From Mesorhizobium huakuii (GTDB taxonomy: Bacteria > Pseudomonadota > Alphaproteobacteria > Rhizobiales > Rhizobiaceae), in assembly GCF_014189455.1 (NCBI RefSeq), contig NZ_CP050296.1, positions 4,956,001 to 5,020,000 on the forward strand: DNA of 64,000 bases. The letters run 5' to 3'. The first letter of the stretch is position 1. Each line of letters opens with the position of its first letter. The notes beneath the pieces were generated by a model. The model searched no databases, had not been told where the DNA came from, and worked only from the letters and a program-made list of their open reading frames with translations. Shown in pieces: positions 1 through 10,493 of this stretch. A program made the position numbers and the translations under genes.

Positions 1-94
1 CCTTAGGGGTCTGGGCCTTGCGGGTCTGGTCTGCTGGTGCCATTGATCGTGTAGGCCTGGCCGGTATTGCTGGGGTCGTGGCTGGAGAACGTAC

Positions 95-604
95 ATGGCA
101 GGGAGAACGCCCTACGGCAATCCCGTCCCGGTGAGCGATCTCGCCACCAAAATCCTCGATCCGGTGCTGCGCAAGCGGGCAGGCATGTCGATTGGTCTCG
201 TTCAGTCCTGGGAAGAGATTGCCGGACCGCGGCTTGCCAGCCGCTCGCGGCCCGAAAAGATCCAGTGGCCGCGCCGCTTGCATGAGGACGATCCGTTCGA
301 GCCGGCAGTGCTGGTTGTCGCTTGCGAGGGCATGGCGGCACTTCACCTGCAGCACGAGACCGGCGAGATCATCAACCGCGTCAACGCTTTCCTCGGCTTT
401 ACGGCAATAGGCCGCATCAGGATCGTGCAAAAACCGGTGACGACGGACAAAGGACGGCCTAAACCGACCTTCAGGCCTTTGACGGCGGCGGAGCAGACGA
501 AATTGTCCAGCACGGTCGAACTGATCGAGGATGACGGACTGCGCGCCTCGCTGGAAAGGCTTGGCGCAACCATTTTGGGTGAAAGGAAGTCAAAAACCCC
601 TTGA
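95..604 (+). CDS. DUF721/DciA-like protein
   Basis: A 169-residue protein with the DUF721 layout: an N-terminal helical part (SIGLVQSWEEIAGPRLA, about residues 31-47), a middle strand region with the usual VLVVACEG-type stretch, and a C-terminal tail. DUF721 proteins are related to DciA, which helps load the replicative helicase in bacteria lacking DnaC. In alphaproteobacteria the exact role is less clear. The ATG is preceded by GGAG at a suitable distance. It lies upstream of a DsbA-like gene and smc on the same strand, an arrangement I recall from rhizobia, where mutY usually lies divergently just before it. The 94 bases before this gene show nothing I can assign. The family assignment is from sequence pattern only. 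Confidence 0.75.
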   Translation: MAGRTPYGNPVPVSDLATKILDPVLRKRAGMSIGLVQSWEEIAGPRLASRSRPEKIQWPRRLHEDDPFEPAVLVVACEGMAALHLQHETGEIINRVNAFLGFTAIGRIRIVQKPVTTDKGRPKPTFRPLTAAEQTKLSSTVELIEDDGLRASLERLGATILGERKSKTP

Positions 605-758
605 AGACAGTCATGGATTTGTCGTCAACATCTCGCATTCGTGATCGCCTCTGTCAGGTTTCACGATTGGATTGGGGATGGAGATGCCTTAATTCGCGCC
701 AACTCTCGCCTTTTCGTGCCTTTGCATTGCAAAATTCAACCCTTGTCAGGTGATTCGT

Positions 759-1502
759 ATGAACCGTCCTCCGTTCGGCAAAAGTCTGTCTCGCAGAAAC
801 GTCCTGTCTTCGCTGGCCGCCATTCCGGCGGTGGCCCTGCTCGCCGCCTGCAGCGACTCCGGCGAACAGGCCAAGGCGGCGGATGTGAAGCCCGCCGATC
901 CGGCCGCTCCCGCGAAGCCTGCCACGCCGGCTGCCGCTCAGGTTCCCGAGTCTCAGGGCAACGTCGACATGGCTGAACTGCTGAAGCCGGGCGCGCTGCC
1001 TGACAAGCAGCTCGGCAAGGATGACGCCAAGGTCACCATTGTCGAATACGCCTCGATGACCTGTCCGCACTGCGCGCATTTCGCCGCAACCACCTTCCCG
1101 GACCTGAAGAAGAAGTATATCGACACCGGCAAGGCGCGCTACATCCTGCGCGAATTCCCGTTCGATCCGAGCGCGGAAGCCGGTTTCATGCTGGCGCGCT
1201 GCGCCAAGGATAACTATTTCCCGATGGTGGACGTGCTGTTTGCCCAGCAGGCGAACTGGGTTGGCGTGTCGAACACCAAGGATGCGCTGCTGCAAATCTC
1301 GAAGCTCGCCGGTTTTACACAGGAGTCCTTCGAAGCCTGCTTGACGGACCAGAAACTTCTGGACGATGTGAGATCGGTCCAGAAGCGCGGCGCCAATGAA
1401 TTCAAGGTCGACTCGACACCGACCTTCTTCATCAACGGTAAGACCTACAAAGGGGCGATGTCGATTGAGGAAATGTCGGCCATCATCGACCCTCTGCTCT
1501 GA
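759..1502 (+). CDS. DsbA-family thioredoxin-fold lipoprotein
   Basis: A periplasmic thiol-disulfide oxidoreductase-like protein. The N-terminus has a twin-arginine-like SRRN, a hydrophobic core and a lipobox-like LLAAC, so it is probably an exported lipoprotein. An Ala/Pro-rich linker follows, then a DsbA-type domain with the redox motif CPHC (Cys102 and Cys105 from the chosen start) and the cis-Pro region STPTFFINGK near the C-terminus. I chose the ATG at 759 because an AGG lies about eight bases upstream; a GTG at 750 is an alternative that adds three residues. Such proteins oxidise or isomerise envelope disulfides. It lies between the DUF721 gene and smc and ends about 58 bases before smc. 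Confidence 0.85.
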   Translation: MNRPPFGKSLSRRNVLSSLAAIPAVALLAACSDSGEQAKAADVKPADPAAPAKPATPAAAQVPESQGNVDMAELLKPGALPDKQLGKDDAKVTIVEYASMTCPHCAHFAATTFPDLKKKYIDTGKARYILREFPFDPSAEAGFMLARCAKDNYFPMVDVLFAQQANWVGVSNTKDALLQISKLAGFTQESFEACLTDQKLLDDVRSVQKRGANEFKVDSTPTFFINGKTYKGAMSIEEMSAIIDPLL

Positions 1503-1559
1503 CATCAGGTCAGCGCTGAAGCGGCAGCGTTTCGGCGCTCGCCTTTATGGGGCGCGTGA

Positions 1560-4500
1560 ATGAAGTTTTCGCGCCTCCGCCTCCTTGGTTTCAAGTCCTT
1601 CGTCGAGCCCGGCGAGTTCGTCATCGAACGCGGGCTGACGGGTATTGTCGGGCCGAACGGCTGCGGCAAGTCGAACCTTGTCGAGGCGCTGCGCTGGGTG
1701 ATGGGCGAAAGCTCGTACAAGAACATGCGCGCGTCCGGCATGGACGACGTCATCTTTTCCGGCTCGGGCACGCGGCCTGCGCGCAACACCGCCGAAGTCA
1801 CGCTTTTCCTCGACAACAGCGACCGCTCGGCACCGGCCGCCTTCAACGACGCCGATGAATTGCAGGTGTCGCGCCGCATCGAGCGCGAGGCCGGCTCGCT
1901 CTACCGCATCAACGGCAAGGAAGCTCGCGCCAAGGATGTGCAGCTTCTGTTCGCCGACCAGTCGACCGGTGCACGCTCGCCGTCCATGGTCGGGCAGGGC
2001 CGTATCGGCGAGTTGATCCAGGCCAAGCCGCAGGCGCGCCGTGCGCTGCTTGAAGAGGCCGCCGGCATTTCCGGCCTGCACACCCGCCGCCACGAGGCGG
2101 AACTGCGGCTGAAGGCGGCAGAACAGAACCTCGAACGCCTGGACGATGTCGTCGGCGAACTGGAAAGCCAGATCGAAAGCCTCAAGCGCCAGGCGCGCCA
2201 GGCATCCCGCTTCAAGAACCTGTCGGCCGATATCCGCAAGGCTGAGGCGACGCTGCTGCATCTGCGCTGGACGCTGGCCAAGACCCAGGAAGGCGAGGCG
2301 CGCTCGGCGCTGGCGGTTGCCACCGCCCTGGTCGGCGATCGCGCCGCCGCGCAGATGGCCGCCGCCAGGGAGCAAGGCATCGGCGCTCACCGCTTGCCTG
2401 ATTTGCGCGACGCTGAAGCCGCGGCCGCCGCTGCCTTCCAGCGCCTGTCGATCGCCAAGTCGCAGATCGAGGAGGAGGCCGGCCGCATCCGCAACCGCCA
2501 GGCCGAAATCGAGCGCCGCTTGCAGCAGCTCGACGGCGACATCGCCCGCGAGGAGCGGATGGTGCGCGACAATGCCGATGTTCTCGAACGGCTGCGCACC
2601 GAAGAGGCCACACTGAATTCCGAGAACGCCAGCGCCGCGGAGCGCGAGGCCACCACCCGCGCGGCGTTCGAACAGGCGGCATCGACGCTTGCACAAAGCG
2701 AAGCCAAACTCGCCGCGCTGACCGCCGAACGGGCCGAGGCCGCCGCCTCGCGTCATCAGATCGAACGCACGCTGCGCGAAACCGCTGAGCGCCGCGACCG
2801 CTTCGCCCGCCAGCTCGCCGAGGTCGACCGCGAATTGTCGGACATCCTGTCCAAGGTCGCCGGCCTGCCGGATCCGGCCGAGAAGCGCGTGCTGGTCGAA
2901 CAGGCGATGGCGCTGCTGGAAGAATCCGAGGCAGCCGTGGCGCAGGCCGAGCAGTCGGTCATCGATGCCCGCGCCGCCGAGAGCGCCGCCCGCCCGCCGC
3001 TTCAGGATGCGAGGGCGGAACTGGCGCGGATCGAGACCGAAGCACGCACGCTGGCCAAGATCCTCAACGCCGCCAGCGGCGATCTCTTCCCTTCGGTGCT
3101 GGAACAGATCAGCGTCGAGCGCGGCTTCGAGACGGCGCTGGGTGCCGCCCTTGGCGAAGACCTCGACGTGCCGCTCGACCGCAGCGCGCCCGCGCATTGG
3201 GGCGAAAGCCAGATCCAGCCCGGCGACGCGGCGCTGCCGGAAGACATCAAGAGCCTCGCCAGCGTGGTTCGCGCGCCGGCGCAGCTTGCCCGCCGCCTGG
3301 CGCAGATCGGCATTGTCGAGGCCGCTGACGGCCGCCGTCTGCAGGCGCTGCTCGCGCCGGGCCAGCGTCTGGTCAGCCGTGAAGGCGCGCTGTGGCGCTG
3401 GGACGGTCTCACCGCCAGCGCCGATGCGCCGACCGCCGCGCCCAAAGGCTGGCGCAGAAGAACCGGCTTGCCGAACTCGATGCCGAAGCCGTGCAGGCGA
3501 CACTTGTGCTGCGCCAGGCCGAGGAGGCGCTGGCACAGGCGGAGCAGGCACTTCGCCAGGCTAGCGAGGCCGAACGCAACACGCGCCAGGCCGGACGCGA
3601 CGCCCAGCACCGGCTGGACGCTGCCCGCAACGCGCTGGCCGAGGCCGAGAAGGCCGGCGGCGAACTGGCGAGCCGGCGCGCGGCACTGGATGAGGCGCGT
3701 GCCCGCATCGTCGACAGCCATGAGGAAACCTCCGCGGCCTTCGTCGAGGCCGAAATGCTGCTGCAGGACGCGCCTGATCTCGGCGACCTGCAATTGCAGC
3801 TCGAACAGTCCTCGGCCAATGTCTCCCGCGACCGCGCCACGCTTGCCGATGCGCGCGCCGTCCATGAAGGGCTGCGGCGCGAGGCCGAGGCGCGCACGCG
3901 CCGGCTGGATGCCATTGGCGCCGAGCGCAGCAACTGGTTGGTCCGCGCCGAAAACGCCTCGACGCAGATCGCCTCGCTCGGCGAACGCAAGGCCGAGGCT
4001 GAGGCCGAGCGCGAGCGGCTGGCCGATGCGCCCGACGAGATCGACGCCAAGCGGCGCGCACTGCTGTCGCAACTGACCGAGGCCGAGACCTTGCGTAAGG
4101 CGGCCGCCGACCGTCTGCAGGAGGCGGAGAACAGACAAGCCGAATTCGACAAGGCGGCCACATCCGCCATCCAGTCACTGGCCGAGGCGCGCGAAACCCG
4201 CGTGCGTGCCGAGGAAAGGCTGACGGCGGCCGACGAACGCCGGCTGGAGGTCGAGGCGCGCATCCAGGAAACGCTGAACACTCCGCCGCATCTGGTCATC
4301 CGCCACACCGGCCTGGAAGCTGACGACCCGATGCCCGAAATGGCCGAGATCGAACGCCAGCTCGACCGGCTGAAGATCGAGCGCGAGCGGCTCGGCGCCG
4401 TCAATCTGCGCGCCGAGGAAGAGCAGAAGGAACTCTCCGACCGGCTGGAAGCGATCGTCTCCGAGCGCGAGGACATCATCGAGGCGATCCGCAAGCTCAG

Positions 4501-5017
4501 GCAAGCGATCCAGAGCCTCAACCGCGAGGGCCGCGAGCGGCTGCTGGCCGCCTTCGATGTCGTCAACAGCCACTTCCAGCGGCTGTTCTCACATCTGTTC
4601 GGTGGCGGTACGGCGGAATTGCAGCTGATCGAATCCGAGGATCCGCTCGAGGCGGGGCTGGAAATCCTTGCCCGCCCGCCCGGCAAGAAGCCGCAGACCA
4701 TGACGCTGTTGTCGGGCGGCGAGCAGGCGCTGACGGCGATGTCGCTGATCTTCGCCGTGTTCCTGACCAATCCGGCGCCGATCTGCGTGCTCGACGAAGT
4801 CGACGCGCCGCTCGACGATCACAATGTCGAACGCTTCTGCAATCTCATGGACGAGATGGCCAAGACCACCGAGACGCGCTTCGTCATCATCACCCACAAC
4901 CCGATCACCATGGCGCGCATGGACCGGCTGTTCGGTGTGACCATGGCCGAGCAGGGCGTCAGCCAGCTTGTGTCGGTCGATCTGCAGGCCGCCGAAGCGA
5001 TGCGCGAGGCGAGCTGA
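1560..5017 (+). CDS. smc: Chromosome segregation protein SMC, frame interrupted
   Basis: Structural maintenance of chromosomes ATPase. The N-terminal head has Walker A GPNGCGKS (residues 31-38), then a long coiled coil, a hinge, the returning coiled coil, and a C-terminal head with signature [13 protein letters not shown] and Walker [14 protein letters not shown]. With ScpA/ScpB it compacts and segregates the chromosome. The frame changes near 3440: the first frame reads as far as DAPTAA, then the sequence continues as [13 protein letters not shown] in the -1 frame, as if one G were missing before CCC AAA. Restoring one base gives 1152 residues, the normal SMC size. No canonical in-frame X XXY YYZ slippery site is present. 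Sequence error or recent mutation is likelier than programmed shifting. Confidence 0.93.
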
Positions 5018-5068
5018 GGCGTCCGGGCTGACAGCGCTCCGGCCCGTGGGACCAGATGCGATTGGCCA

Positions 5069-5437
5069 TCAACTTTTGCGATACATGACCCAGTTTACAC
5101 ACATCGCCACTGCGAGGCCGCCCGCTATACCGATGCAGTCGGCAACCCAGTCGAGCACGTCGAGATCGCGCTCTATCAGCGACGTGCCCTGAAGGACCTC
5201 GATCGCGGCCCCGACCAGGGCTAGGAAAATGACCAGCCTGACCTTGCGCCTGGGCCAGCCAAGACCTCCCAAAACAGCCAGGGTGGCGAATGCGCTGGCG
5301 TGATTGAGCTTGTCATTGTCGAAACCGATATCGAGCCCGAATTCCTGAAGCTCGGGCACTGGCAACAGCGCAAGGACCAGAACCGCAATAAGCGTGACGA
5401 CAAAGGCGGTCCATAAGACGACTGAACAGGATGCCAT
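5069..5437 (-). CDS. VanZ-like membrane protein
   Basis: A 122-residue protein with a VanZ-like pattern: hydrophobic first helix (VVLWTAFVVTLIAVLVLALLP), then the conserved region DNDKLNHASAFATLAVLGG, a third segment around VIFLALVGAAIEVLQG, and D-x-x-D-W-VAD before the final helix. About four membrane segments are expected. VanZ relatives are linked to glycopeptide tolerance in Gram-positives; in rhizobia the function is unknown. I chose the ATG giving MASCSVV because the upstream extension lacks family features. It converges on smc, with 51 bases between the two stops. The 211 bases upstream, before the next gene, hold nothing I recognise. Confidence 0.7.
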   Translation of the reverse strand: MASCSVVLWTAFVVTLIAVLVLALLPVPELQEFGLDIGFDNDKLNHASAFATLAVLGGLGWPRRKVRLVIFLALVGAAIEVLQGTSLIERDLDVLDWVADCIGIAGGLAVAMCVNWVMYRKS

Positions 5438-5648
5438 TGTGATCCAACAATGATTTCGACCGCCAAAGATCGAAGCCTGCCGGTGGTTCCGATGCACGAG
5501 CAAGGGCAGCGCAGAGCGCTACGATTGCATCGGATGGTCAGAAAAGCAACGAACCTTCGCCGGTGTGGTAGGCGAGACCTCGAGGCGCGTTGGGGGATTT
5601 ACGCCAGATGCCATTGGCCGAATATAGAAGTGGCGGAGGGGCGACAGT

Positions 5649-6832
5649 TTGAGTGAATCCGTTTGTCCTGCTTGCGGGGCCGGCGCACCGATGAGGCTTG
5701 CGCTGCCCCATCCATCCCTCTCCATGACGAGCGATGGCGCAATTCTCAACCGCCCCGTTGAGAAGGCTTCGTGTCTGAGGTGCGGACATGGCTTTCATGT
5801 CACCCCACTGAGACCTGAAGACCGGGACGCCATGTACAGCGATGGATACGATCTCGGCCTGGTCGATCCGGCCGCCGATGCAACTCGGGCACAAGGTTAT
5901 GCCGATTGCATAGACGAATCCGCTGTCACGCTTCTCGGGCGCGCGCTTCGCCCCAGAAGCGTCGTTGAGTTCGGGGCGGGGACCGGTGCCTTGCTCGAAG
6001 ACCTTGCGCGGCGATGGCAATTGAGGGAAGCGCTGGGTTTCGAAGCGGCGTCTCAACTGGTCGCGTCGGCCGGGCAGCGGGATCAAGCACAAGCGACGAT
6101 CCGCCAGGGCTATGCCGAAGAAGCTCTCGGTGAAATTGGCGGACGGTACGACCTCTGCCTCTCGGTAAACGTCCTTGAGCACGCCCTCAATCCAGAGGCG
6201 TTCCTTTCCGTGTCCAGGCGTGCCCTCTCGGATGGAGGCCACGTGGTGGTGATCTGCCCGGACGGCGATGTTGCCGACACGGAGTTGTTGTTCCTTGATC
6301 ATGTCTCGAGTTTCTCCCAACTGTCCCTGCGGATGGTTGCTGCGGCAGCGGGACTGCATGTCATTGGAAGCATTGCGCTGCGTGGACAGCAAAAGGGCTT
6401 TCGACTGGCCCTCCTGAATCCCGATGCGACCGCACCGCAGGCTCCCACGGATCACCAGTACCTGTCGCTGGCGCAGGCCCGATCGGATTTCCTGAAGGGC
6501 TGGTCGGAAATTGATGATGGCGCGTCGGAGTGGCTGAACGACAGGCCCTATGCGATGTTTGGAGCCGGGGAATTCCGAAATCTGCTGCGGACTTATGCCC
6601 CCGGCTGGTCAAGGGAGCCGAAGCATTCCTGACGGACGAGCCGCTCGCGACCACTCTCGACGACCGGCCTTGGCTGAGAGCCGGCGAGTATGCTTCCGCG
6701 CATCCCCGGACTATCATAGTGGCCGCCGTCAATCCGCGAAGCTGGCCGGCGCTGGCCGGAAAGTTTCGGGAGAGCGGCATGCACATCGTCCATCCCTACC
6801 TCTTTTCCAGCCGTCTTAGGGAGCAGCTGTGA
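5649..6832 (+). CDS. SAM-dependent methyltransferase with zinc ribbon, frame interrupted
   Basis: The N-terminus carries a CPAC ... CLRC four-cysteine zinc-binding motif (about residues 5-42). A class I methyltransferase core follows with motif I VVEFGAGTGAL and the later LSVNVLEHALNP, and then a C-terminal Rossmann-like part. This resembles methyltransferases of sugar and polysaccharide clusters. The start is a TTG behind a strong GGAGGGG. The frame breaks at the C5 run 6598-6602: after LLRTYAP the protein continues in the -1 frame as RLVKGAEAFLTDEPL and ends at 6832. One extra C restores 394 residues. The stop overlaps the GTG of the next gene, so the two are co-transcribed. Substrate unknown. 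Confidence 0.8.
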
Positions 6833-7652
6833 CCGAGATCGATCACTACGGGATCAAGGAAACCGCGGTCGTACGCGACGAGATCGATGTTCTGATCGAG
6901 GATCTCCGGCTCACCGGCTATACGACGCTCGACGCAGGAGTGACGGGCGTGGAACTGGACGCTTTGTGCCGTGACTTTGACGCTGCCGAAGTGGAATACG
7001 CCGAGCAAGCTGCAACCGCGGGCTACGACCTTTCGACGATCGGCGAGCGGGACACGATCCGTGTCCTCCCAAAATACGCTCCGGCGTTCATGGCCATAGC
7101 CTTCAATGAGCGGCTGGCGCAGTTGCTCTCAAGGATGCTTGGTGGCTACTACATCGTCAATCAGATCAATGGGCTGATCAACCGCGCCAACAAGAGCAAA
7201 TACGGGCAGGCGTCCTACCATCGCGACCTTCCCTACCAGCACTTCGTCAGTTCGCGGCCGCTTGCCATAGGTGCCGTGTTTGCACTTGATGATTTCACGG
7301 CTGAAAATGGCGCCACCCGGGTCATACCCGCCAGCCATCATCGCGAGGATTTCCCCTCGGACGAGACGGTGCGGCGGCGTCAGATCCGGTAACCGTCCCG
7401 CGGGGGACATTCATCATTCTGGACTGCATGCTCTACCACGCCGGGTCGACCAACCACACCGACAGGAACCGGCGCGGTGTGAACCACGTCTTCACCATCC
7501 CGATGCTGCGGCAGCAGCTTCATCTCCCGTCGGTCCTGTCCGAGTTTCCGGGATTGAGCGCGGATCAGAAGAAGATTCTCGGATTTGGTCTGGACGAGTA
7601 CCGCTCGGTGGACGCGTGGTTCGGCGCGCGAGCGAAGAAGTGGATGCTTTAA
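6829..7652 (+). CDS. Phytanoyl-CoA dioxygenase (PhyH)-like protein, frame interrupted
   Basis: A PhyH-family Fe(II)/2-oxoglutarate dioxygenase. The iron-binding H-x-D is in SYHRDLPYQHF, and the distal His with the 2-oxoglutarate-binding Arg is in YHAGSTNHTDRNRRGV. Family members hydroxylate small molecules or sugar-linked substrates; here a role in modifying a polysaccharide or its precursor is only inferred from the neighbours. The frame breaks in the GC-rich triplet run around 7371-7379: the first frame ends at 7392, but the sequence DPVTVPRGTFIILDCM continues in the -1 frame to 7652. Restoring one base gives 274 residues. The GTG start overlaps the stop of the methyltransferase before it. 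Confidence 0.8.
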
Positions 7653-7683
7653 AAGCAGCACGGCACGCGCCCTGCTTCCGCCG

Positions 7684-9768
7684 CTACGGGCTTGCCCGCT
7701 CGATGGTGACCGATTTGAACGCCACCGCGCCGTTTCCCAGAGCCCAGACTCGAAACTCCATAACCGATGTGTGGTCGAGCGAGAAAAGCAGCTGTTGGGG
7801 GCCGTGACTTTCCGCCAGATCCTTCTGAACCAGAACGATCCCGCCCGGCGATGCAGCCGCGTCAAGGCGCAGCGTGGCCGCAGCACTGCTGCTCGCTTCG
7901 ACGTCAAAGGTAAGGCGATACCTTCCCGGAGCGACACTCACATAAGGACCGTAGTACAGCGCGCCGTTCGCTTCCGGTGGCGCCACAAGCGCCTTCCCGC
8001 CGCCGCGATCTTGCAGGGAGCCCACTTGCGTAAGCGCCTGGGCGTCGGCATGAAATGTCACCGGCTGCATGAACCGGACATCCCAACCCGGCAGCTTCGC
8101 GGCAATGTTTTCTGCGAACACAAAGATGCCAAGATCGCCGAATTGAAGTTTCCGCGAAACGGGCAGTCCGAGCGCCGCCAACTGCTTCCAGTCGATCTTG
8201 TTTGCGTCCTCCTGTGCCAGCAGAAGAAACGTCTCGCCCTTCCACGTATCGGCATTGTACCAACGGTCCGCGGACAGGAAACGCATGGGCATCGGCAGGG
8301 CGCTGTCCAGGGTGATCTGCCGAACCAGGACATGCTCATCGGACAACACGCTGACCGAGCCGGCGTTCCAATAGGTGGCGTAGCCATAGGTCAGCCCATT
8401 GGCCTGGAGGTAGCGAGCCAAGGCCGACAAATCGGTGGCACGGGGTTTCTGCGGCACCAGGTTCAGATGCGACAGCGTATCCGACCTGACAAATGTCGGG
8501 TATGCACTTGTCAGCAATCCGGCAAGGACCACCGCTACGCTGAGGAACTCGATGGGTCTCAGGCGCATGTCGAGAGGCGTGGCCAACGCCACGATGGCCA
8601 TCGTGACCAGCGCCGGTACCAGGTAACGGGAACTGCCGATCGGATCGGCAAGGTTGGGAATGGTCGTCGCCACTTGCAGAAGGCACACCGACAGAAGCGC
8701 CACAGATCCATAGATGGCGAGCGGTCTGACCTCGACGCCCGGCCTCGCCGATGTTGCCACCGACCGCGCGATCAAGGCCACCAGGATGACTGCCACGATC
8801 AATCGCAGCGCGCCGTAGAGACCGATCACGGTCAGAAGTCCGCTGCCTCCGGGCGGAGACCCGCCGAAAACCGCCAGGACCTCCTTGCCCAGGACCAGAA
8901 GGTTGCCGACGATCGCCTCGTATGGCAGCCATTGGACGGAGGACGCGTCGCGCGCGGCATTGTTTACATGCGCAAAGGTCACTCCATAGAGGATGGTCCC
9001 GGCACCTATCGCTGCGCAGATCGAAGCGGTCGCACCCACCAAGGATGCTCTTCCCACACCCGCGTTATGCACTCCAAGCCTGTGGATCGACCACAGCGCG
9101 GCGGCGACGAGCGGCATCCCGATGGTAACGATCGCGCGCTGAGGATTGCCCCAGAACTCGGCCGTAATCAGCGCACAGAGGAGAACGCTCCATAGGACGA
9201 CGTGCTTCGTCGACTTCTCTCTCATCAACCTGACGAGGCAGTAGATCGAGTACAGCGACATGTAGAGAATTGTGCCGTACGATGCCTGTCCGTAGAGATT
9301 TTCCGCCAGAACTCCGGACATTCCCGCCGCCACTGAAGCGGTTATCAGCGTCCGCCGTGTCTTACCGATCGGCGCCAGGCCGGCAGCCAGCCAGACGCTG
9401 TGCAGCACGAGTATGGATGTGACGAGGCCCGAGATCGCATGAACTGTAAAGCCGGCAGGAAGAACAGCCAGAGCCGGTATGATAAACAGATGGCCGAATA
9501 CGACGACAATATCATTGTTTCCATAGTACCAGCCTGGCGGGAAGAAATTATGACTGTTGACGATTTCTCGCGCCAGCAAGACCTTCATCGCACTGTCGGA
9601 GTGAAAGAGTTTTTTGTATTCCACGAAAACGTAGAATGTGAGGAAGCAGAAATTGATCGCCAGAATTAATACTGCCGCAGGAAACCAATAGGACCTGGCT
9701 TTGGACAGTCCCTCTGCAGGCAGATTCTGCTCAGCCAGGATTGTCCGGGACTGCTCCTGGATTGCCAT
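7684..9768 (-). CDS. GT-C-like integral membrane glycosyltransferase
   Basis: A 694-residue membrane protein with about eleven hydrophobic segments and a C-terminal soluble domain (from about residue 470) rich in beta structure. The first extracytoplasmic loop contains HSDSAMKVLLAREI, an acidic motif placed like the catalytic Asp of GT-C enzymes (ArnT, PMT and related), which transfer sugars from undecaprenyl-phosphate donors in the periplasm. It runs opposite to the dioxygenase gene, with 31 bases between their stops, and is divergent from a small flippase-like gene. Together with the GT2 at 14.7-15.7 kb this suggests a lipid-linked decoration pathway. The acceptor is unknown. The function is inferred from topology and motif, not from a confident family match. 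Confidence 0.6.
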   Translation of the reverse strand: MAIQEQSRTILAEQNLPAEGLSKARSYWFPAAVLILAINFCFLTFYVFVEYKKLFHSDSAMKVLLAREIVNSHNFFPPGWYYGNNDIVVVFGHLFIIPALAVLPAGFTVHAISGLVTSILVLHSVWLAAGLAPIGKTRRTLITASVAAGMSGVLAENLYGQASYGTILYMSLYSIYCLVRLMREKSTKHVVLWSVLLCALITAEFWGNPQRAIVTIGMPLVAAALWSIHRLGVHNAGVGRASLVGATASICAAIGAGTILYGVTFAHVNNAARDASSVQWLPYEAIVGNLLVLGKEVLAVFGGSPPGGSGLLTVIGLYGALRLIVAVILVALIARSVATSARPGVEVRPLAIYGSVALLSVCLLQVATTIPNLADPIGSSRYLVPALVTMAIVALATPLDMRLRPIEFLSVAVVLAGLLTSAYPTFVRSDTLSHLNLVPQKPRATDLSALARYLQANGLTYGYATYWNAGSVSVLSDEHVLVRQITLDSALPMPMRFLSADRWYNADTWKGETFLLLAQEDANKIDWKQLAALGLPVSRKLQFGDLGIFVFAENIAAKLPGWDVRFMQPVTFHADAQALTQVGSLQDRGGGKALVAPPEANGALYYGPYVSVAPGRYRLTFDVEASSSAAATLRLDAAASPGGIVLVQKDLAESHGPQQLLFSLDHTSVMEFRVWALGNGAVAFKSVTIERASP

Positions 9769-10069
9769 GGTTCGGTTGGGCTCCCCCTAGATCGTGCACG
9801 CTGCCTGAAGCCACGGCCGGGCACGACAACTGGCCTAGATGGACCGTTTGGCTTTGCCTTTGTCAACCTGTACGAGACAATCCAAGCCGGTATCAACGGT
9901 TCTTGCTGGACGGAGAGGCTGCCGGGCGGGTGCGGTGCGCAACCCCAGCCCAAATGGACAGCTGGCATGCTAAGGTCCAAATGCTGCGGCGCCGGCCGAT
10001 TCGAGCGAATGGAGAAGCAAACTGGATAACCGTGCCACCGGCATTGCCCTCATTGTTGCGGCCGTATCT
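9769..10069. other. Intergenic region between divergent genes
   Basis: About 300 bases between the divergent GT-C-like and flippase-like genes. It must hold both promoters, but I see no convincing paired -35/-10 boxes. The last 48 bases are open in the frame of the flippase gene and probably encode its first membrane segment from a non-standard start. Confidence 0.4.
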
Positions 10070-10405
10070 TTGCTCACCATGGCCCAAATCATCATCAAGT
10101 CTCGCCTGACCGAACATGGGACGGTGCCGTTCAGCTTCGAGGCGGGCTGGCCCTATCTGCTTGGCCTGCTCGCCGACTGGCAGGTTTGGATAGGAGGCCT
10201 TGGCCTCGTGGCTTCCAGTCTTTTCTGGTACGCAGGGATATCGAGAATTCCCCTATCGGTGGCCTTCCCGTTTGCAGCCCTGTCCTATCCCCTGATTTTC
10301 GCCGGTTCGATCGTGTTCCTGCACGAACGGTTCAGCTGGCAGTCCCTTGCGGGAAACGGCTTGATTGTCCTCGGTGTAGTGCTGGCGGCGACCCAATTGC
10401 CTTAG
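10070..10405 (+). CDS. Small EamA/ArnE-like transporter subunit
   Basis: A protein of 111 residues with four membrane segments, typical of the small DMT superfamily (SMR, ArnE/ArnF). ArnE/ArnF flip undecaprenyl-phosphate-aminoarabinose; a similar flippase role is inferred here from the neighbouring GT-C and GT2 genes. The conserved helix pattern includes LSVAFPFAALSYPLIF, with HERFSWQSLAGNGLIVLGVVLA at the end. I use the TTG at 10070 as a conservative start. The frame is open upstream and GIALIVAAVSLLTMAQ looks like the true first helix. A CTG at 10022, seven bases after GGAG, may be the real start. Confidence 0.65.
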   Translation: MLTMAQIIIKSRLTEHGTVPFSFEAGWPYLLGLLADWQVWIGGLGLVASSLFWYAGISRIPLSVAFPFAALSYPLIFAGSIVFLHERFSWQSLAGNGLIVLGVVLAATQLP

Positions 10406-10493
10406 GCCGAATGTCGATTCAGCCTAAGGCGTGCGCTTGCAAGGCTGCTGTTGTCGATGAGGGGCGGGCTGCCTGCGCGAGCAGCGCTGCCTG

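Noticed and set aside
641..976. Open frame overlapping the DsbA-like gene start
   Set aside because: Out of frame with the clear thioredoxin-fold protein, and it has no features beyond high-GC composition.
3432..3455. Programmed -1 frameshifting in smc
   Set aside because: No canonical heptamer in frame and no obvious downstream structure; other genes here show the same type of single-base loss, so a common error source is simpler.
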